A DNA stretch of 64,000 nucleotides from Flavobacterium sufflavum (GTDB taxonomy: Bacteria; Bacteroidota; Bacteroidia; Flavobacteriales; Flavobacteriaceae): contig NZ_SACJ01000006.1 in the NCBI RefSeq assembly GCF_004016525.1, positions 1 to 64,000 on the forward strand, written 5' to 3'. Positions 41,474-51,458 of this stretch are shown here, in pieces. The notes under the pieces were generated by a model, which had not been told where the DNA came from, did not search any database, and saw nothing but the letters and a program-made list of their open reading frames with translations. Within the stretch, counting starts at the first letter, position 1; the number at the start of each line of letters is the position of its first letter. The translations under genes were made by a program, and so were the position numbers.

Positions 41474-42454
41474 CTAATCCTGATTAATAAAATATAACGA
41501 TTGTTGGTAATTTGCAATTGCAATTAGAGCTTCATAAATATATTCAGTAACTAAAGCACCTCCTTTAAAATTAATTAAATTAATATCATCTTCGGGAGTA
41601 TGGTATTGCGGATGTCCTCCCGTATGAAATCCTATAACAGCTATAGAAGATTTGTAAAAGGAAACATGATCGGAACCTCCAACTTCACCCGCGTGAATGA
41701 CAGGATTCAGTCCGCTTTTTTCACCCAGTTGTTTCATCAATTCAACCCCGTCAGGAAAAGTTCCAGCACCACCCATATAGATTTGTTTTTCAGCATTCAA
41801 TCTTCCTACCATATCCATATTCAGCATTACTTTTACTCCATTTTTTGGAACAGCTAAATGATTTACAAAATATTTGGATCCCAATAAACCTTCTTCTTCT
41901 CCGCTAAAAGAAACAAAAATAATACTCCTTTTAGGCTTAACTTTAGACTTTGTAACTTTCCTTAATATACATAGTAATGCGGCTACCCCTGAAGCATTAT
42001 CATCAGCTCCATTATGAATAGCCATTGTATCCTTTTTTTTACTTCCGGAATTTTTTCCTCCCCATCCCCAATGATCATAATGTGCTCCTATTACTACATA
42101 TTCGTTTTTTAGATTACTATCTGAACCTTCAATATAACCAACAACATTTTGAGCAACAACACTATCTGATTGCATCTTATTAATACCTTCTTTTACAAAT
42201 ATCTTAAAAGGCTGATAATAATTCCCATTGAACTTTTTCAAACCATATTTCTGAAAATATTTCTTTATATAAGCTGCGGCATCATTATTACCCTTTGTTC
42301 CTGGAAATCGTCCTTCCATTTTATCAGAAGACAGGTATTTATCATGTTTGTAAAATGCTTTTGCGAGACTATTATTTTGAGCACTAACAGTAGCACTCAA
42401 AAATACTGCAATGATAAAAAAGTGCTTCCATTTTATTTTTTCTAAAAATAACAT
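41474..42454 (-). CDS. Secreted M28-family metallopeptidase
   Basis: A zinc aminopeptidase-like enzyme of 326 residues. The signal peptide ends TVSAQ near residue 26. Zinc ligands and catalytic residues are visible as His in VIGAHYDHWGWGG, Asp in HNGADDNASGVAALL, the Glu pair in SFSGEEEGLLGSKYF, Asp in LNMDMVGRLNAEK, and the last His in GGHPQYHTPEDD. It is the last gene of the block following fucP and the mutarotase, 60 bases after the mutarotase stop. It could trim peptides from the glycoproteins handled by the neighbouring glycan genes, although this is only inference. Confidence 0.9.
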   Translation of the reverse strand: MLFLEKIKWKHFFIIAVFLSATVSAQNNSLAKAFYKHDKYLSSDKMEGRFPGTKGNNDAAAYIKKYFQKYGLKKFNGNYYQPFKIFVKEGINKMQSDSVVAQNVVGYIEGSDSNLKNEYVVIGAHYDHWGWGGKNSGSKKKDTMAIHNGADDNASGVAALLCILRKVTKSKVKPKRSIIFVSFSGEEEGLLGSKYFVNHLAVPKNGVKVMLNMDMVGRLNAEKQIYMGGAGTFPDGVELMKQLGEKSGLNPVIHAGEVGGSDHVSFYKSSIAVIGFHTGGHPQYHTPEDDINLINFKGGALVTEYIYEALIAIANYQQSLYFINQD

Positions 42455-42514
42455 AATTTGTTTTCAGATGAATGATTCGTTTTTATAATAATCTTTTATA
42501 AAATCAATACCCAA

Positions 42515-42847
42515 CTATTTTAGTTCAAAAATTTTATCCATCAATAACCATTTTTCTCCTGGTTTAGCTCCAGGAAGTGCTTGTTGAAATTTCCACATTA
42601 ATGTTTCCCATTCTTGAACTTTTGGATTTGTAGCATCTAATTTTGACTTTTCTTCAAAAGAAAAATTAGAATCGGCTTCAATAATCATCAACAAACGATC
42701 TTGAATGTTGTAAATTTCAAGACTAATAATTCCTGATTTTTTAATGCTTTCAATAATTTCAGGCCAAACATTCTGGTGAAATCTTTTGTATTCCTCAATC
42801 AAATTTGGATCGTTTTTTAAATCTAAAGCAAGGCAATATTTTTTCAT
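42515..42847 (-). CDS. L-rhamnose mutarotase family protein (RhaM-like)
   Basis: A small dimeric sugar mutarotase of 110 residues. The family signature with the catalytic His is EYKRFHQNVWPEIIESIKKSG (near residues 20-39; the quoted block is split by no gap). The C-terminal WWxxM-like patch is LMWKFQQALPGAKPGEKWLLM. RhaM interconverts anomers of L-rhamnose. Members of the same family also occur in L-fucose pathways. Here the neighbour is a fucose-type symporter and the locus has a fucosidase, so L-fucose is at least as likely a substrate. For that reason I withhold the symbol rhaM. Confidence 0.88.
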   Translation of the reverse strand: MKKYCLALDLKNDPNLIEEYKRFHQNVWPEIIESIKKSGIISLEIYNIQDRLLMIIEADSNFSFEEKSKLDATNPKVQEWETLMWKFQQALPGAKPGEKWLLMDKIFELK

Positions 42848-42898
42848 AATTCTTTATCAATATCTATATTTAGAAGTCTATAAAATGCTTCTACATTA

Positions 42899-43954
42899 TT
42901 ATTTTTTTATTTTAAAACTTACATACTTGATGTATTTTCTATTATAAGTATATACAACATGAATTTGACCATCGTTAGTTTGAATAATTGCCGGATAACT
43001 GAATTCTCCTTCATTTTGATTTTCAAGATCAAATAACTTCTCCCATGTCACACCGTCTCTTGAATACTCAACATCTAATACGTTTCTTCCATAAAACCAA
43101 TCTTTTCCTTGTGGCGAAGGATTATTTACTAATAAAAATGAATTGTTTGATAATCTTAATGCATCAATTCCTGAATTTGAATTAACCACATTCAAAGTAT
43201 CTGCATTACTCCAACTTTTTCCATTATTGAAAGACCAGGTTGTAATCAACTTATTATGTTTACTTCTAAGCAACATCTGAAGCTTTTTTTTAGAATGAAC
43301 TAAAATTGTAGGTTGGATAATATCAAAACCTTTATCATTAGGAATAGCCATTTTAGACCAACTATCCGTTAATTCATTATAAATTTCTGCATGCGCTCGC
43401 CACTGATTGTTTTCTACACTTTCTGTACTACTTCCACATAAAATAATTCCTGGAGATATTTCTATAGCTTTATTTTTAATTGGTCCTAAAAAACCTTCTG
43501 GTAAGTATTTAGGAATACTCCAGGAAACACCGTTATCCAATGAAGTAATCATTGCTCCAAACCATTCTCTAGGGTTTTTACCCACTTTATAAAAAAGATA
43601 TAATCTTTTACTCTTACTTTTGAATAAAACAGGATTCCAACAAGCTAAAGTATCTCCTTTTATTACAGCAGGTTTGACAACGATTTGGGCAGGAGTCCAT
43701 ACTCCATCTTTATATTTTGATGTATAAATACCAACGTCTTTAGCTCCTTCATAACTTCCGCCAAACCAGGAAGCCATAATTTCATTAGGCATATATTCAA
43801 CAAGGGTTGCAGCATGGCTATTAATAGTTACTGGTTGATTAGAAATATAAATATGAGTAGTATTACTAACTTTTGGTTTCTTAAGTAATGAGCTACATGA
43901 AAAACATATTGGAACAATAAATAAAATTAAATATTTCAATTTTAGACTCTTCAT
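42899..43954 (-). CDS. Sialidase-superfamily (BNR/Asp-box) beta-propeller lipoprotein
   Basis: A surface or periplasmic lipoprotein of about 351 residues. I start it at MKSLKLKYLILFIVPICFSC, whose lipobox cysteine ends the signal, rather than 21 codons upstream within the fucP end. Asp-box motifs are visible as SLDNGVSW, SFNNGKSW and SRDGVTW, marking a sialidase-like six-bladed propeller. The classical GH33 FRIP motif and a clear arginine triad are not evident. The activity may therefore differ from sialidase, and related propellers include rhamnosidases and lyases. It lies between fucP and the mutarotase, which suggests release of a deoxy sugar. Confidence 0.75.
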   Translation of the reverse strand: MKSLKLKYLILFIVPICFSCSSLLKKPKVSNTTHIYISNQPVTINSHAATLVEYMPNEIMASWFGGSYEGAKDVGIYTSKYKDGVWTPAQIVVKPAVIKGDTLACWNPVLFKSKSKRLYLFYKVGKNPREWFGAMITSLDNGVSWSIPKYLPEGFLGPIKNKAIEISPGIILCGSSTESVENNQWRAHAEIYNELTDSWSKMAIPNDKGFDIIQPTILVHSKKKLQMLLRSKHNKLITTWSFNNGKSWSNADTLNVVNSNSGIDALRLSNNSFLLVNNPSPQGKDWFYGRNVLDVEYSRDGVTWEKLFDLENQNEGEFSYPAIIQTNDGQIHVVYTYNRKYIKYVSFKIKK

Positions 43955-44000
43955 TATTTTACTATTTACACTTACATTGAGATATATAAGCATTTTAAAT

Positions 44001-45335
44001 TTATTTCTTATCTCCATTTAATCCCAGTTTATGCCCAGCAACAGCATAATATAAAATGACAAGATAACAAGGCAATAAAATCCAATAGCCTTTAGTAGAA
44101 GCCGTTGCTGTAGCCAAAGCTTCATTCATTCCTTGAGCCAAAAAGTCAACTTTATTAGCATCTACCAATTTTCCATATAAAGGTGGAATTATTGCTCCTC
44201 CTGAAATTGCCATAATCAATAAAGCAGAAGCTGTTTTTGTAAATTTACCCAAGCCTTTTAAAGTTAATGGCCAAACTGCAGGCCAAACCAAAGCATTTGC
44301 TATTCCTAATACGGCTACAAATAAAACGGAGGTAAATCCATCTGCATACACAATACAAAATGATAATATAATTCCTAAAATTGCACTTAATTTTAAGGCC
44401 AGAGTTTGGGTAATATATTTTGGAATTAAGAAAGCTCCCAAAGCATAAGTTACCACCATCGCCATCAAAGTGAATGTGGTAAAAAACTTAGCATCGGCAA
44501 CTGGAATTCCTAATGAAATTCCGTATGCAATAATAGTATCTCCAGCAATAACCTCTACACCTACATACATAAAAAGTGTTAGTACTCCGAGCCATAAATG
44601 TGGAAATTGAAAAATACTGTTTTTAGTTGTAGTACCGTCTTTTGGTTCTTCAATCAATTCGGCTTCAACATCTGGCAATGGTGCTTTTCTAATTAATATT
44701 CCCAAAATAAATAAAACCAAAGCCATTACAAGATATGGCGTTACTACACTATCTGCCATTATATTTAACAATTCGGTTTTTTCAGCAGCACTTACCACAT
44801 TTAATTTTTCTTTAATTTTATCTATCCCTGATAATAGCAATGCTCCAAATATAAGAGAACCTAAAGCACCTGCGACTTTATTAGCAATACCCATAATAGA
44901 AATGCGTTTTGCGGCACTATCAATTGGCCCTAAAATAGTGATATAGGGATTTGATGCGGTTTGCAATAAGGTCATTCCTGCACCTTGGATAAAAATTCCC
45001 ATCAAAAACATCCAATAAGTTCTTGCTTCAGCAGCTGGAATAAAAACCAAAGCCCCCAAACTCATTATAAACAAACCTAATGACATTCCTTTTTTATAAC
45101 CAATTTTTGATAAAATATAAGAAGCTGGCAAAGCCATCACGACAAATGAAATATAAGAAGCAGAAGCTACCAAAAGCGATTGTGCAGAAGTCAATTCATT
45201 GATGGTTTTCATAAATGGAATTAAGGCTCCGTTAATCCAGGTAACAAATCCAAAAATAAAAAATAGCCCAGCTATGATCATAATTGGAATTAAGGTATTG
45301 TTTTTAGTCTGATAAGACAATGCACTACTTGCCAT
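44001..45335 (-). CDS. fucP: FucP-type sugar:H+ symporter (MFS)
   Basis: A major-facilitator inner-membrane transporter of 444 residues with about 12 membrane helices. The N-terminal segment IPIMIIAGLFFIFGFVTWING and LASNPYITILG-like block (QTASNPYITILGP) match the L-fucose/glucose-galactose permease group. The neighbouring fucosidase, mutarotase and sialidase-like genes support uptake of L-fucose. Glucose or galactose transport by a GluP-like member remains possible. It overlaps no gene after start choice and lies 100 bases after cutC, with which it may be co-transcribed. Confidence 0.85.
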   Translation of the reverse strand: MASSALSYQTKNNTLIPIMIIAGLFFIFGFVTWINGALIPFMKTINELTSAQSLLVASASYISFVVMALPASYILSKIGYKKGMSLGLFIMSLGALVFIPAAEARTYWMFLMGIFIQGAGMTLLQTASNPYITILGPIDSAAKRISIMGIANKVAGALGSLIFGALLLSGIDKIKEKLNVVSAAEKTELLNIMADSVVTPYLVMALVLFILGILIRKAPLPDVEAELIEEPKDGTTTKNSIFQFPHLWLGVLTLFMYVGVEVIAGDTIIAYGISLGIPVADAKFFTTFTLMAMVVTYALGAFLIPKYITQTLALKLSAILGIILSFCIVYADGFTSVLFVAVLGIANALVWPAVWPLTLKGLGKFTKTASALLIMAISGGAIIPPLYGKLVDANKVDFLAQGMNEALATATASTKGYWILLPCYLVILYYAVAGHKLGLNGDKK

Positions 45336-45435
45336 AATTATTTATTTTTTAATATTTTCAATTATTTAAACACCTAATAATCAGTTTTTTTTACAATTAA
45401 GAGATAACTGTTTTATATATTAATATTATTCATTC

Positions 45436-46158
45436 TCAACAAATACGATTCAATATTTCTTTAATTTTATCCAAATCAGAATGAACGATGATACGTTCGT
45501 CAAAAAAAATTGAACTATTCATTGCTATTGCTCCCAATTCATTTACATACTGTATTGATGAAGCAGAACAATGAATCTCTTTAAACCCTGATTTTTTAAA
45601 TAAGATTGCATTTTCTGAATTTATTCCTCCTGCAGGAAGTATAATTAGCTTATTATTGGCTTGTTCTACTAAACTTTTAAGTTGTTCAATTCCATCAAGA
45701 GCAGCATTACTTTTTCCAGAGGTCAAAATCCTGGCAACTCCAGCATTTATTAATATATCCAACGCTTCAGAAGAATTCTCAATCCAATCAAATGCTCTAT
45801 GAAAAGTAAAAGATAAAGGCTTTGACAATGCTATTAATTCTTGCGTCCTTATAACATCAATAGTATTATCAGCTTTTAAAACGCCTGAAACAATACCTTG
45901 ACACCCCAACTCTTTACATAAATTAATATCTGCTCTCATTATAGCAAATTCTTCTTCAGAATAGGTAAAATTTCCACTTCGAGGTCGTATTAACACATGT
46001 ACTGGCATTGACACATTCTCCATCACTTTTTTAAGTAAACCGTATGAAGGAGTAATACCCCCTAAAGACAATTCAGAACACAACTCAATACGATGTGCTC
46101 CCGCATTTTGTGCATTTATAGCCGATTGATAAGAAGAAGCACAAATTTCTAATACCAT
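45436..46158 (-). CDS. cutC: CutC-family TIM-barrel protein
   Basis: A 240-residue cytosolic TIM-barrel protein of the family once called copper homeostasis protein. It begins LEICASSYQSAINAQNAGAHRIELCSELSLGGITPS and contains VHVLIRPRSGNFTYSEEEF, LSFTFHRAFDW and RILTSGKSNAALDGIEQL, all conserved in CutC. The true biochemical role is unclear. In Bacteroidetes cutC often lies inside glycan-utilization loci together with glycosyl-asparaginase and hexosaminidase genes, as here. That context suggests a role in sugar or amino-sugar metabolism rather than copper. Confidence 0.93.
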   Translation of the reverse strand: MVLEICASSYQSAINAQNAGAHRIELCSELSLGGITPSYGLLKKVMENVSMPVHVLIRPRSGNFTYSEEEFAIMRADINLCKELGCQGIVSGVLKADNTIDVIRTQELIALSKPLSFTFHRAFDWIENSSEALDILINAGVARILTSGKSNAALDGIEQLKSLVEQANNKLIILPAGGINSENAILFKKSGFKEIHCSASSIQYVNELGAIAMNSSIFFDERIIVHSDLDKIKEILNRIC

Positions 46159-46241
46159 ATTTTTTTATTTTTAGTCAAAATAATATTCAATGTGTACTAC
46201 CATGTAGTTTCAATCTTAGCAAGAATTATAAGGTGAATTCT

Positions 46242-46249
46242 CAAAACTA
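46242..46249 (-). promoter_or_regulatory. Putative -7 box of the cutC-fucP group
   Basis: The minus strand reads TAGTTTTG, an exact TAnnTTTG match, 84 bases before cutC and after the SusD terminator. No TTTG is seen at the ideal -33 spacing. Confidence 0.4.
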
Positions 46250-46308
46250 AAACAAATCATTTAAAATTGAATATTGGGATATCGTCTTCTAAAGAAATTG
46301 AATAATAA

Positions 46309-46349
46309 AAAAAGAGGCTATTTCACAAGTTGTGAGACAGCCTCTTTTT
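46309..46349 (-). terminator. Terminator after the SusCD pair
   Basis: AAAGAGGCT and AGCCTCTTT form an outer 9-bp stem, with CAC/GTG as an inner stem, followed by T (A on the plus strand) runs on both sides. It ends the SusC-SusD transcript. Confidence 0.85.
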
Positions 46350-46393
46350 CATACAAATAATTGAAAGAAACCTATGATTTGTCTCTTTTTTAT

Positions 46394-47965
46394 TTAGTTA
46401 ACATCCCACCAAAGCTTTGTATTTCCTTTGTCAGCTCCACCAAGTAGTGTTGTTGCAGCATTAACTGCATCTCCATTAGTACTGTATTCACTTGGTAAGT
46501 ATGTAATACGTTTCATTACACCTTTTCCAATTGTAGGATCCTCAGTTGTAAGTAATGGATACAATATATTTGCATCTGTTCTACGCAAATCAGACCATGC
46601 CTCCCATGATTCCGGAAAAAGACCTAAGTACTTTTGAACAGCTATTTGCTTTTTTTGTTGACTTAAAGTATTTGCCCAGGCAACAGGCACATCAACAGGA
46701 GGTGTAGGATTTGTATATAAACTTCCAAATGTAGGTACAGCACCTGTTGTAGTTCCAGCAATGTATGTATTTATCTGTGTATTATCAGTCACTCCCCATT
46801 GTTGTAGAGATAAACGAATACCATCTTCATAAAGTGCTTTTGCAGTTCCTACCATATTCCAACCTTTTAAGACCCCTTCAGCACGATTAAAATTTGACTC
46901 TGAAGCCATCATAACCTCAATGTCTTTTGTAACATTATCTGAAAATGTAGTTTCTTGATTTGTTCCACTAAAATTTTTACTCTGCCATGGTATTGTAGCT
47001 CCCATACCATTTGGTAACCCAACATACTGACCTTTATAAATAGAAGTATTATCAGACACAGTGCTAAACCATTTTGCCATTCGTGGGTCATTATATCCTT
47101 TAAGCATACTTTCCATATCAGCAGTCATATAAAAACCCCAATATTTCATAATATCTACAAAATTATTGTACGTATCTTTGGTTACTTTATAATAAGCACT
47201 ATCGCCATTTGATTGCATAACACCCGCATTTACTGCAGCTTCTGCCTGCACTTTTGCTTTAGAAGCATCAATATCTGAAATTCTTAAAGCTAAACGTAAT
47301 CTAAGTGAATTAGCAAACTTTCTCCATTTTTGAACATTACCGCCGTATATAGCATCATAATCTTTAAAAACAGCAACAGTAGTCACGGTTGTTGAACTTA
47401 AAGTAGTATTTGCTGCTTCTAAAAGTTTAAAGAAATCAGTATACATAGCCTCTTGAGAATCATAAGCTACTGATTTACCCCCAATACCAGCTTGCGAATA
47501 AGGAACTGGTCCCCACTCATCTGTGAATCTATGGAACATATAAACTTTCCAAATGTCTAAAATAGCTGTAGCTTCAACATTCCCTTCAGCGGCCTTATAA
47601 GTATTTAATAAAGAAGGTACTGCCAAGGTATAAAATCTTAACCAGCCTCTACTTCTCCATCCGTCGTTAACACCGTTCGCATCAGTTGCTGCTGCCCAAC
47701 CAGGAGCCATATAGTGAGCAAACATCATAGAATGTAAAGCTGTTGCTAACCCGTATGTACCATAATCATCTCCTGGAAGACTCCAAGAAGCATTACCTGT
47801 CCCTTTATATAAAGCATTTGCAAATGCAGGACCTGCCATTGTTGCATCTAATTGATCCGAAGTAAGAGTATTTGGATTTGAATTAACTTCATTGAAATCC
47901 GAAGTACATCCTGTTATCTGAAACAGGAAAACAATTGCCAAAAATTTAACTATATTATTTTTCAT
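46394..47965 (-). CDS. SusD/RagB-family glycan-binding outer-membrane lipoprotein
   Basis: A 523-residue surface glycan-binding partner of the SusC transporter. The signal MKNNIVKFLAIVFLFQITGC ends in a lipobox cysteine. The body is helical with TPR-like repeats. IWKVYMFHRFTDEWGPVPYSQAG, AYDSQEAMYTDFFKLLEAAN and KWRKFANSLRLRLALRISD belong to the SusD-like group 2 family. The C-terminal QKYLGLFPESWEAWSDLRRT is also typical. It lies 10 bases after the SusC gene and forms the usual SusCD pair that captures and imports oligosaccharides across the outer membrane. Confidence 0.94.
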   Translation of the reverse strand: MKNNIVKFLAIVFLFQITGCTSDFNEVNSNPNTLTSDQLDATMAGPAFANALYKGTGNASWSLPGDDYGTYGLATALHSMMFAHYMAPGWAAATDANGVNDGWRSRGWLRFYTLAVPSLLNTYKAAEGNVEATAILDIWKVYMFHRFTDEWGPVPYSQAGIGGKSVAYDSQEAMYTDFFKLLEAANTTLSSTTVTTVAVFKDYDAIYGGNVQKWRKFANSLRLRLALRISDIDASKAKVQAEAAVNAGVMQSNGDSAYYKVTKDTYNNFVDIMKYWGFYMTADMESMLKGYNDPRMAKWFSTVSDNTSIYKGQYVGLPNGMGATIPWQSKNFSGTNQETTFSDNVTKDIEVMMASESNFNRAEGVLKGWNMVGTAKALYEDGIRLSLQQWGVTDNTQINTYIAGTTTGAVPTFGSLYTNPTPPVDVPVAWANTLSQQKKQIAVQKYLGLFPESWEAWSDLRRTDANILYPLLTTEDPTIGKGVMKRITYLPSEYSTNGDAVNAATTLLGGADKGNTKLWWDVN

Positions 47966-47975
47966 AATTTATATT

Positions 47976-50900
47976 TTAAAAGTTGAATTTTACATTAACC
48001 CCAAAGTCTCTAGTACTTGGAATATTATAAGATTCTATTCCTTGAAGGTTTCCAACACTTACCCCTTGTTCTGGATCAAAGTATTTTGCTTTATTAGTAA
48101 AGAAGAATAGATTTCTACCAACGATTGAGAAATCAACTCCTGTAAATGGTGATTTTTTCAATAATCTACTAGGAAGAGAATAACCTAAAACTAATTCTCT
48201 TAATCTAATATTAGTAGCATCAAAAACAAAATCTTCAGCTGATTTTGGATCTCTACTTGCAACTTGTGACCAATAATTTTCAGCTGTAATAGATTTAGTA
48301 TTTGGAGAATATGAACCATTACCATTATCTACTACTCCATCAACTACAAAACCATCTCTACCTGCCAAAGTAATATCACTTGCTCCAGCTCCAGCCATTC
48401 TTGCCTGAGAATAAGAAATTGTTTTTCCTCCCATACGGAAATCGATCAAGAAACTAAGGCTAAAATCTTTATATTTAAAAGTATTCTGTAAACCAGCAGT
48501 CCAATCTGGATTAAAATTACCAGCAAGAACGTCAAATCCTGAAGTGAACTCCGGTAAACCACTAGTAGCATTAACAATTATTTTTCCATCATCTGTACGC
48601 TTGAAACCACGGATATACAAATCACCATAACCTCCTCCTTTTTTCACAATAGTTTGGGCTAACCTTTCGTATCCTGTAGAAAGATTTAATTCGTCTTGAC
48701 CTTCAGCTAAACTTAAAACTTTAGTTCTATAAGTTGCAAAATTTGCCGTTGCATCCCAAGTAAAATCTGAATTGTCTACAATTTTAGCATTCAATACTAA
48801 CTCAACCCCTTTGTTTTGAATTTTCCCTCCATTTATTACTTGCTTAGAGTAGCCTGAAGATTCAGGCAAATTGATTGTAAAAATCTGATCTTTAGTGTCT
48901 GTTTTAAACCAAGTAAAATCTAAACCAATTCTATTTTTAAAAAAACGAGCATTTAAACCTAATTCTGTTGAACTAGAAATTTCAGGTTTAAGATCAGGAT
49001 TGTTTTTTAATGTAGATGCCTGAACAACTCCTCCATTAAAACCATAAAAATATAATTGATTAGCTAAAAGATAAGGATCAGTATCATTTCCTACTTGAGC
49101 ATATGAACCTCTAACTTTTAAGAAAGACAACAAATCCGATTTAACATCAAACATATCAGTAATTATACCTGATAAACCAACAGACGGATAGAAGAAAGAT
49201 CTATTATTTACAGGTAAAGTTGACGACCAATCATTACGTGCTGTAACATCTAAAAATAAATATTCTTTATACCCAACTTGTGCTGAACCATACAAAGAAT
49301 TCACTTTTTTATGACTAAAATCTGGAGTAACAGTAACGTTTTGAAGGTTTGTTAGCGTAAAATAATTTCTTTTTGTTAAGGTACCACCACTACTCAAAGA
49401 AGTACTTTTTTGATTTCGGGCATTACCACCGGCATTTACATTTACTTTAAAGTCTCCTAATTCTTTTTTATAGGATAAAAGGAAATCTGAATTTAATTCT
49501 GAGTTATCCCCAATTGATTCAGAATAACTACCAAAATCTTGATTAAGTATAGCTTTTGAAGCATAACGAGATACTTTAGATTTATTTGTAGCTTGATCTA
49601 AACCTGTTCTCACCATTAAGCTTAATTCCTTAGTAAAGTCATAAGTTAACGAAGCGAAAGTAATAATTCTATTTCTTTCATCTGTTCTTAAATTTCTCTT
49701 TGCAAGCCAAAAAGGATTCGCTCCAAGTGTACTTAATGTATTTGCATCTGGATAATTATATCTTATTTGACCTGCTGCATCAATATATTCAAAATCTTTA
49801 TATTGATTATAAGGTAAACTTCTTGGCATTGTATAAAGAGCCTCTCCAATAGAGCCTTCACCAGCACCTATAGCATTTTCAACTTTTTGAGAAATGTAAT
49901 TTGTTTTAACGTCTAATTTTAATTTATCTGTTAAACTACTTGTTAAACGCAAATTGACATTATGTCTTTCAAGTTCATTCCCTACAACTATTCCTTTAGC
50001 ATCTGTATTTGTATAAGAAAAATATCCTTGGACTTTTTCATTACCCATTGAGGCTGTTAAATTTTTAGACCAGTTATACCCTGATTTAAAAAAATCTGAT
50101 GAATTATTTGGTTGTGGAGTAAATGCATAAGAAGCAGGTCCAGCGTAATCAGGATTATGATCAAGTTGCCAAGCAGCAACAGACTGCCCTTCCATTTTAG
50201 GTCCCCAACTGTTTTTAGATAAAGAGTTATAAACACCTCCATTACCTTGGCCATATTCATTTTGTTGGTTTAGCAAATTATATGCATTGGAAGACATAAA
50301 ATTAGATGATACTGAAATACGGGCTTTACTTCCTGTAGATCCGCTTTTTGTGGTGATTACTATAACACCATTACTGGCACGTGATCCATATAATGCCGCA
50401 GCAGAAGGTCCCTTCAATACAGTTAAAGATTGAATATCCTCTGGATTAATATTTGAAATACCATCAAAACTTGTAAGACCTCCAATATCAGTAGCAGGCG
50501 AAGATACAGAATTATCCATCGGTACTCCATCAATTACATATAGTGGCTGATTATTACCTGTAAGAGAACGATTCCCACGTAGCGTAATTCTAGACGAACT
50601 ACCTACACCACTACCTGTGGTAGAGAAATTAAGACCAGCCACCTTACCTGAAAGCGAGTTTGCAACATTAAGTGATCTAGCTTCAGAAAGCTCTTTGGTA
50701 GAAACTGTCTGAGCTGAATAAGTCAACGATTTTTTCTCTCTTTTAATACCTAAAGCTGTTACTACAACTTCATTAAGTTTCTGAGAATCTTCTATTAAAG
50801 AAATAGTAATGGTACTTTCACCATTAAGAGCAACTTCTTTTGTAGTGTACCCAATAAAAGAAACTACTAATTTAACCGTTTTATTAGGAACTTTAATTGT

Positions 50901-51089
50901 GAAATTCCCGTCAAAATCTGTAGAAGCACCACCATTAGGTACTCCTTTTACAATAACACTCGCACCAGGTAACCCCATTCCGTTTGTAGCATTTGTAACT
51001 TTACCTGAAACTGTTGCATTTTGCGATTTAGCATTGTGAAAACTGAACAAGCAAAATACAAGCAGTAGTTTTAATACTTTTTGAATCAT
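47976..51089 (-). CDS. SusC/RagA-family TonB-dependent outer-membrane transporter
   Basis: A 1037-residue TonB-dependent receptor that imports oligosaccharides. Signal peptide (about residues 1-22), then a carboxypeptidase-D regulatory-like beta domain (VSGKVTNATNGMGLPGASVIVKG, about 29-110), the SusC signature and plug domain (about 115-230, with LRGNRSLTGNNQPLYVIDGVPMDN and ALYGSRASNGVIVITTKSG), then the beta barrel ending in VNVKFNF. No N-terminal signal-transduction (STN) domain is seen, so it is not itself part of an anti-sigma relay. It is encoded just before SusD. Confidence 0.95.
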   Translation of the reverse strand: MIQKVLKLLLVFCLFSFHNAKSQNATVSGKVTNATNGMGLPGASVIVKGVPNGGASTDFDGNFTIKVPNKTVKLVVSFIGYTTKEVALNGESTITISLIEDSQKLNEVVVTALGIKREKKSLTYSAQTVSTKELSEARSLNVANSLSGKVAGLNFSTTGSGVGSSSRITLRGNRSLTGNNQPLYVIDGVPMDNSVSSPATDIGGLTSFDGISNINPEDIQSLTVLKGPSAAALYGSRASNGVIVITTKSGSTGSKARISVSSNFMSSNAYNLLNQQNEYGQGNGGVYNSLSKNSWGPKMEGQSVAAWQLDHNPDYAGPASYAFTPQPNNSSDFFKSGYNWSKNLTASMGNEKVQGYFSYTNTDAKGIVVGNELERHNVNLRLTSSLTDKLKLDVKTNYISQKVENAIGAGEGSIGEALYTMPRSLPYNQYKDFEYIDAAGQIRYNYPDANTLSTLGANPFWLAKRNLRTDERNRIITFASLTYDFTKELSLMVRTGLDQATNKSKVSRYASKAILNQDFGSYSESIGDNSELNSDFLLSYKKELGDFKVNVNAGGNARNQKSTSLSSGGTLTKRNYFTLTNLQNVTVTPDFSHKKVNSLYGSAQVGYKEYLFLDVTARNDWSSTLPVNNRSFFYPSVGLSGIITDMFDVKSDLLSFLKVRGSYAQVGNDTDPYLLANQLYFYGFNGGVVQASTLKNNPDLKPEISSSTELGLNARFFKNRIGLDFTWFKTDTKDQIFTINLPESSGYSKQVINGGKIQNKGVELVLNAKIVDNSDFTWDATANFATYRTKVLSLAEGQDELNLSTGYERLAQTIVKKGGGYGDLYIRGFKRTDDGKIIVNATSGLPEFTSGFDVLAGNFNPDWTAGLQNTFKYKDFSLSFLIDFRMGGKTISYSQARMAGAGASDITLAGRDGFVVDGVVDNGNGSYSPNTKSITAENYWSQVASRDPKSAEDFVFDATNIRLRELVLGYSLPSRLLKKSPFTGVDFSIVGRNLFFFTNKAKYFDPEQGVSVGNLQGIESYNIPSTRDFGVNVKFNF

Positions 51090-51391
51090 AATTTTGTTTT
51101 TGAGTTAGTAATTTTGTTTTTAATAAGTTAACCTTTCGTTAATACTTAGTTAAATGTAAAGAGAAAGATTCATTTGCTTTTCATAATTTCGACCAATGAC
51201 AAATTTTAAAAGGTGTTCGTCTATTTTAGTTGATATTTTTATTAAAAAACTCATTTTGATACATATTTATTAAAAAAAACAAGCAGCTCTTAGCTATTAT
51301 TTAAACATAAAATATCCTTATCAACACCTTCTTATTTAAGAAAACTATCAAAATAACACATAATAACTAAAAAATTAGTTAAAATAGCTAA
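51090..51391. other. Intergenic region upstream of SusC
   Basis: This stretch of about 300 bases is AT-rich, with no gene and no exact TAnnTTTG match on the minus strand. A seven-of-eight match, TACATTTA, lies at 51151-51158. The terminator of the upstream enzyme genes follows at 51392-51425, so SusCD probably has its own, unidentified promoter in this gap. Confidence 0.5.
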
Positions 51392-51425
51392 CAAAAAAAG
51401 CACACACATATTAATGTGTGTGCTT
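51392..51425 (-). terminator. Terminator of the glycoside hydrolase operon
   Basis: AGCACACACAT and ATGTGTGTGCT form a perfect 11-bp stem with a 4-base loop, followed on the minus strand by seven T. It sits about 34 bases beyond the GH3 stop. Confidence 0.9.
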
Positions 51426-51458
51426 GCTTAAAACACTAGTATTTTTTATAAATGAAAA

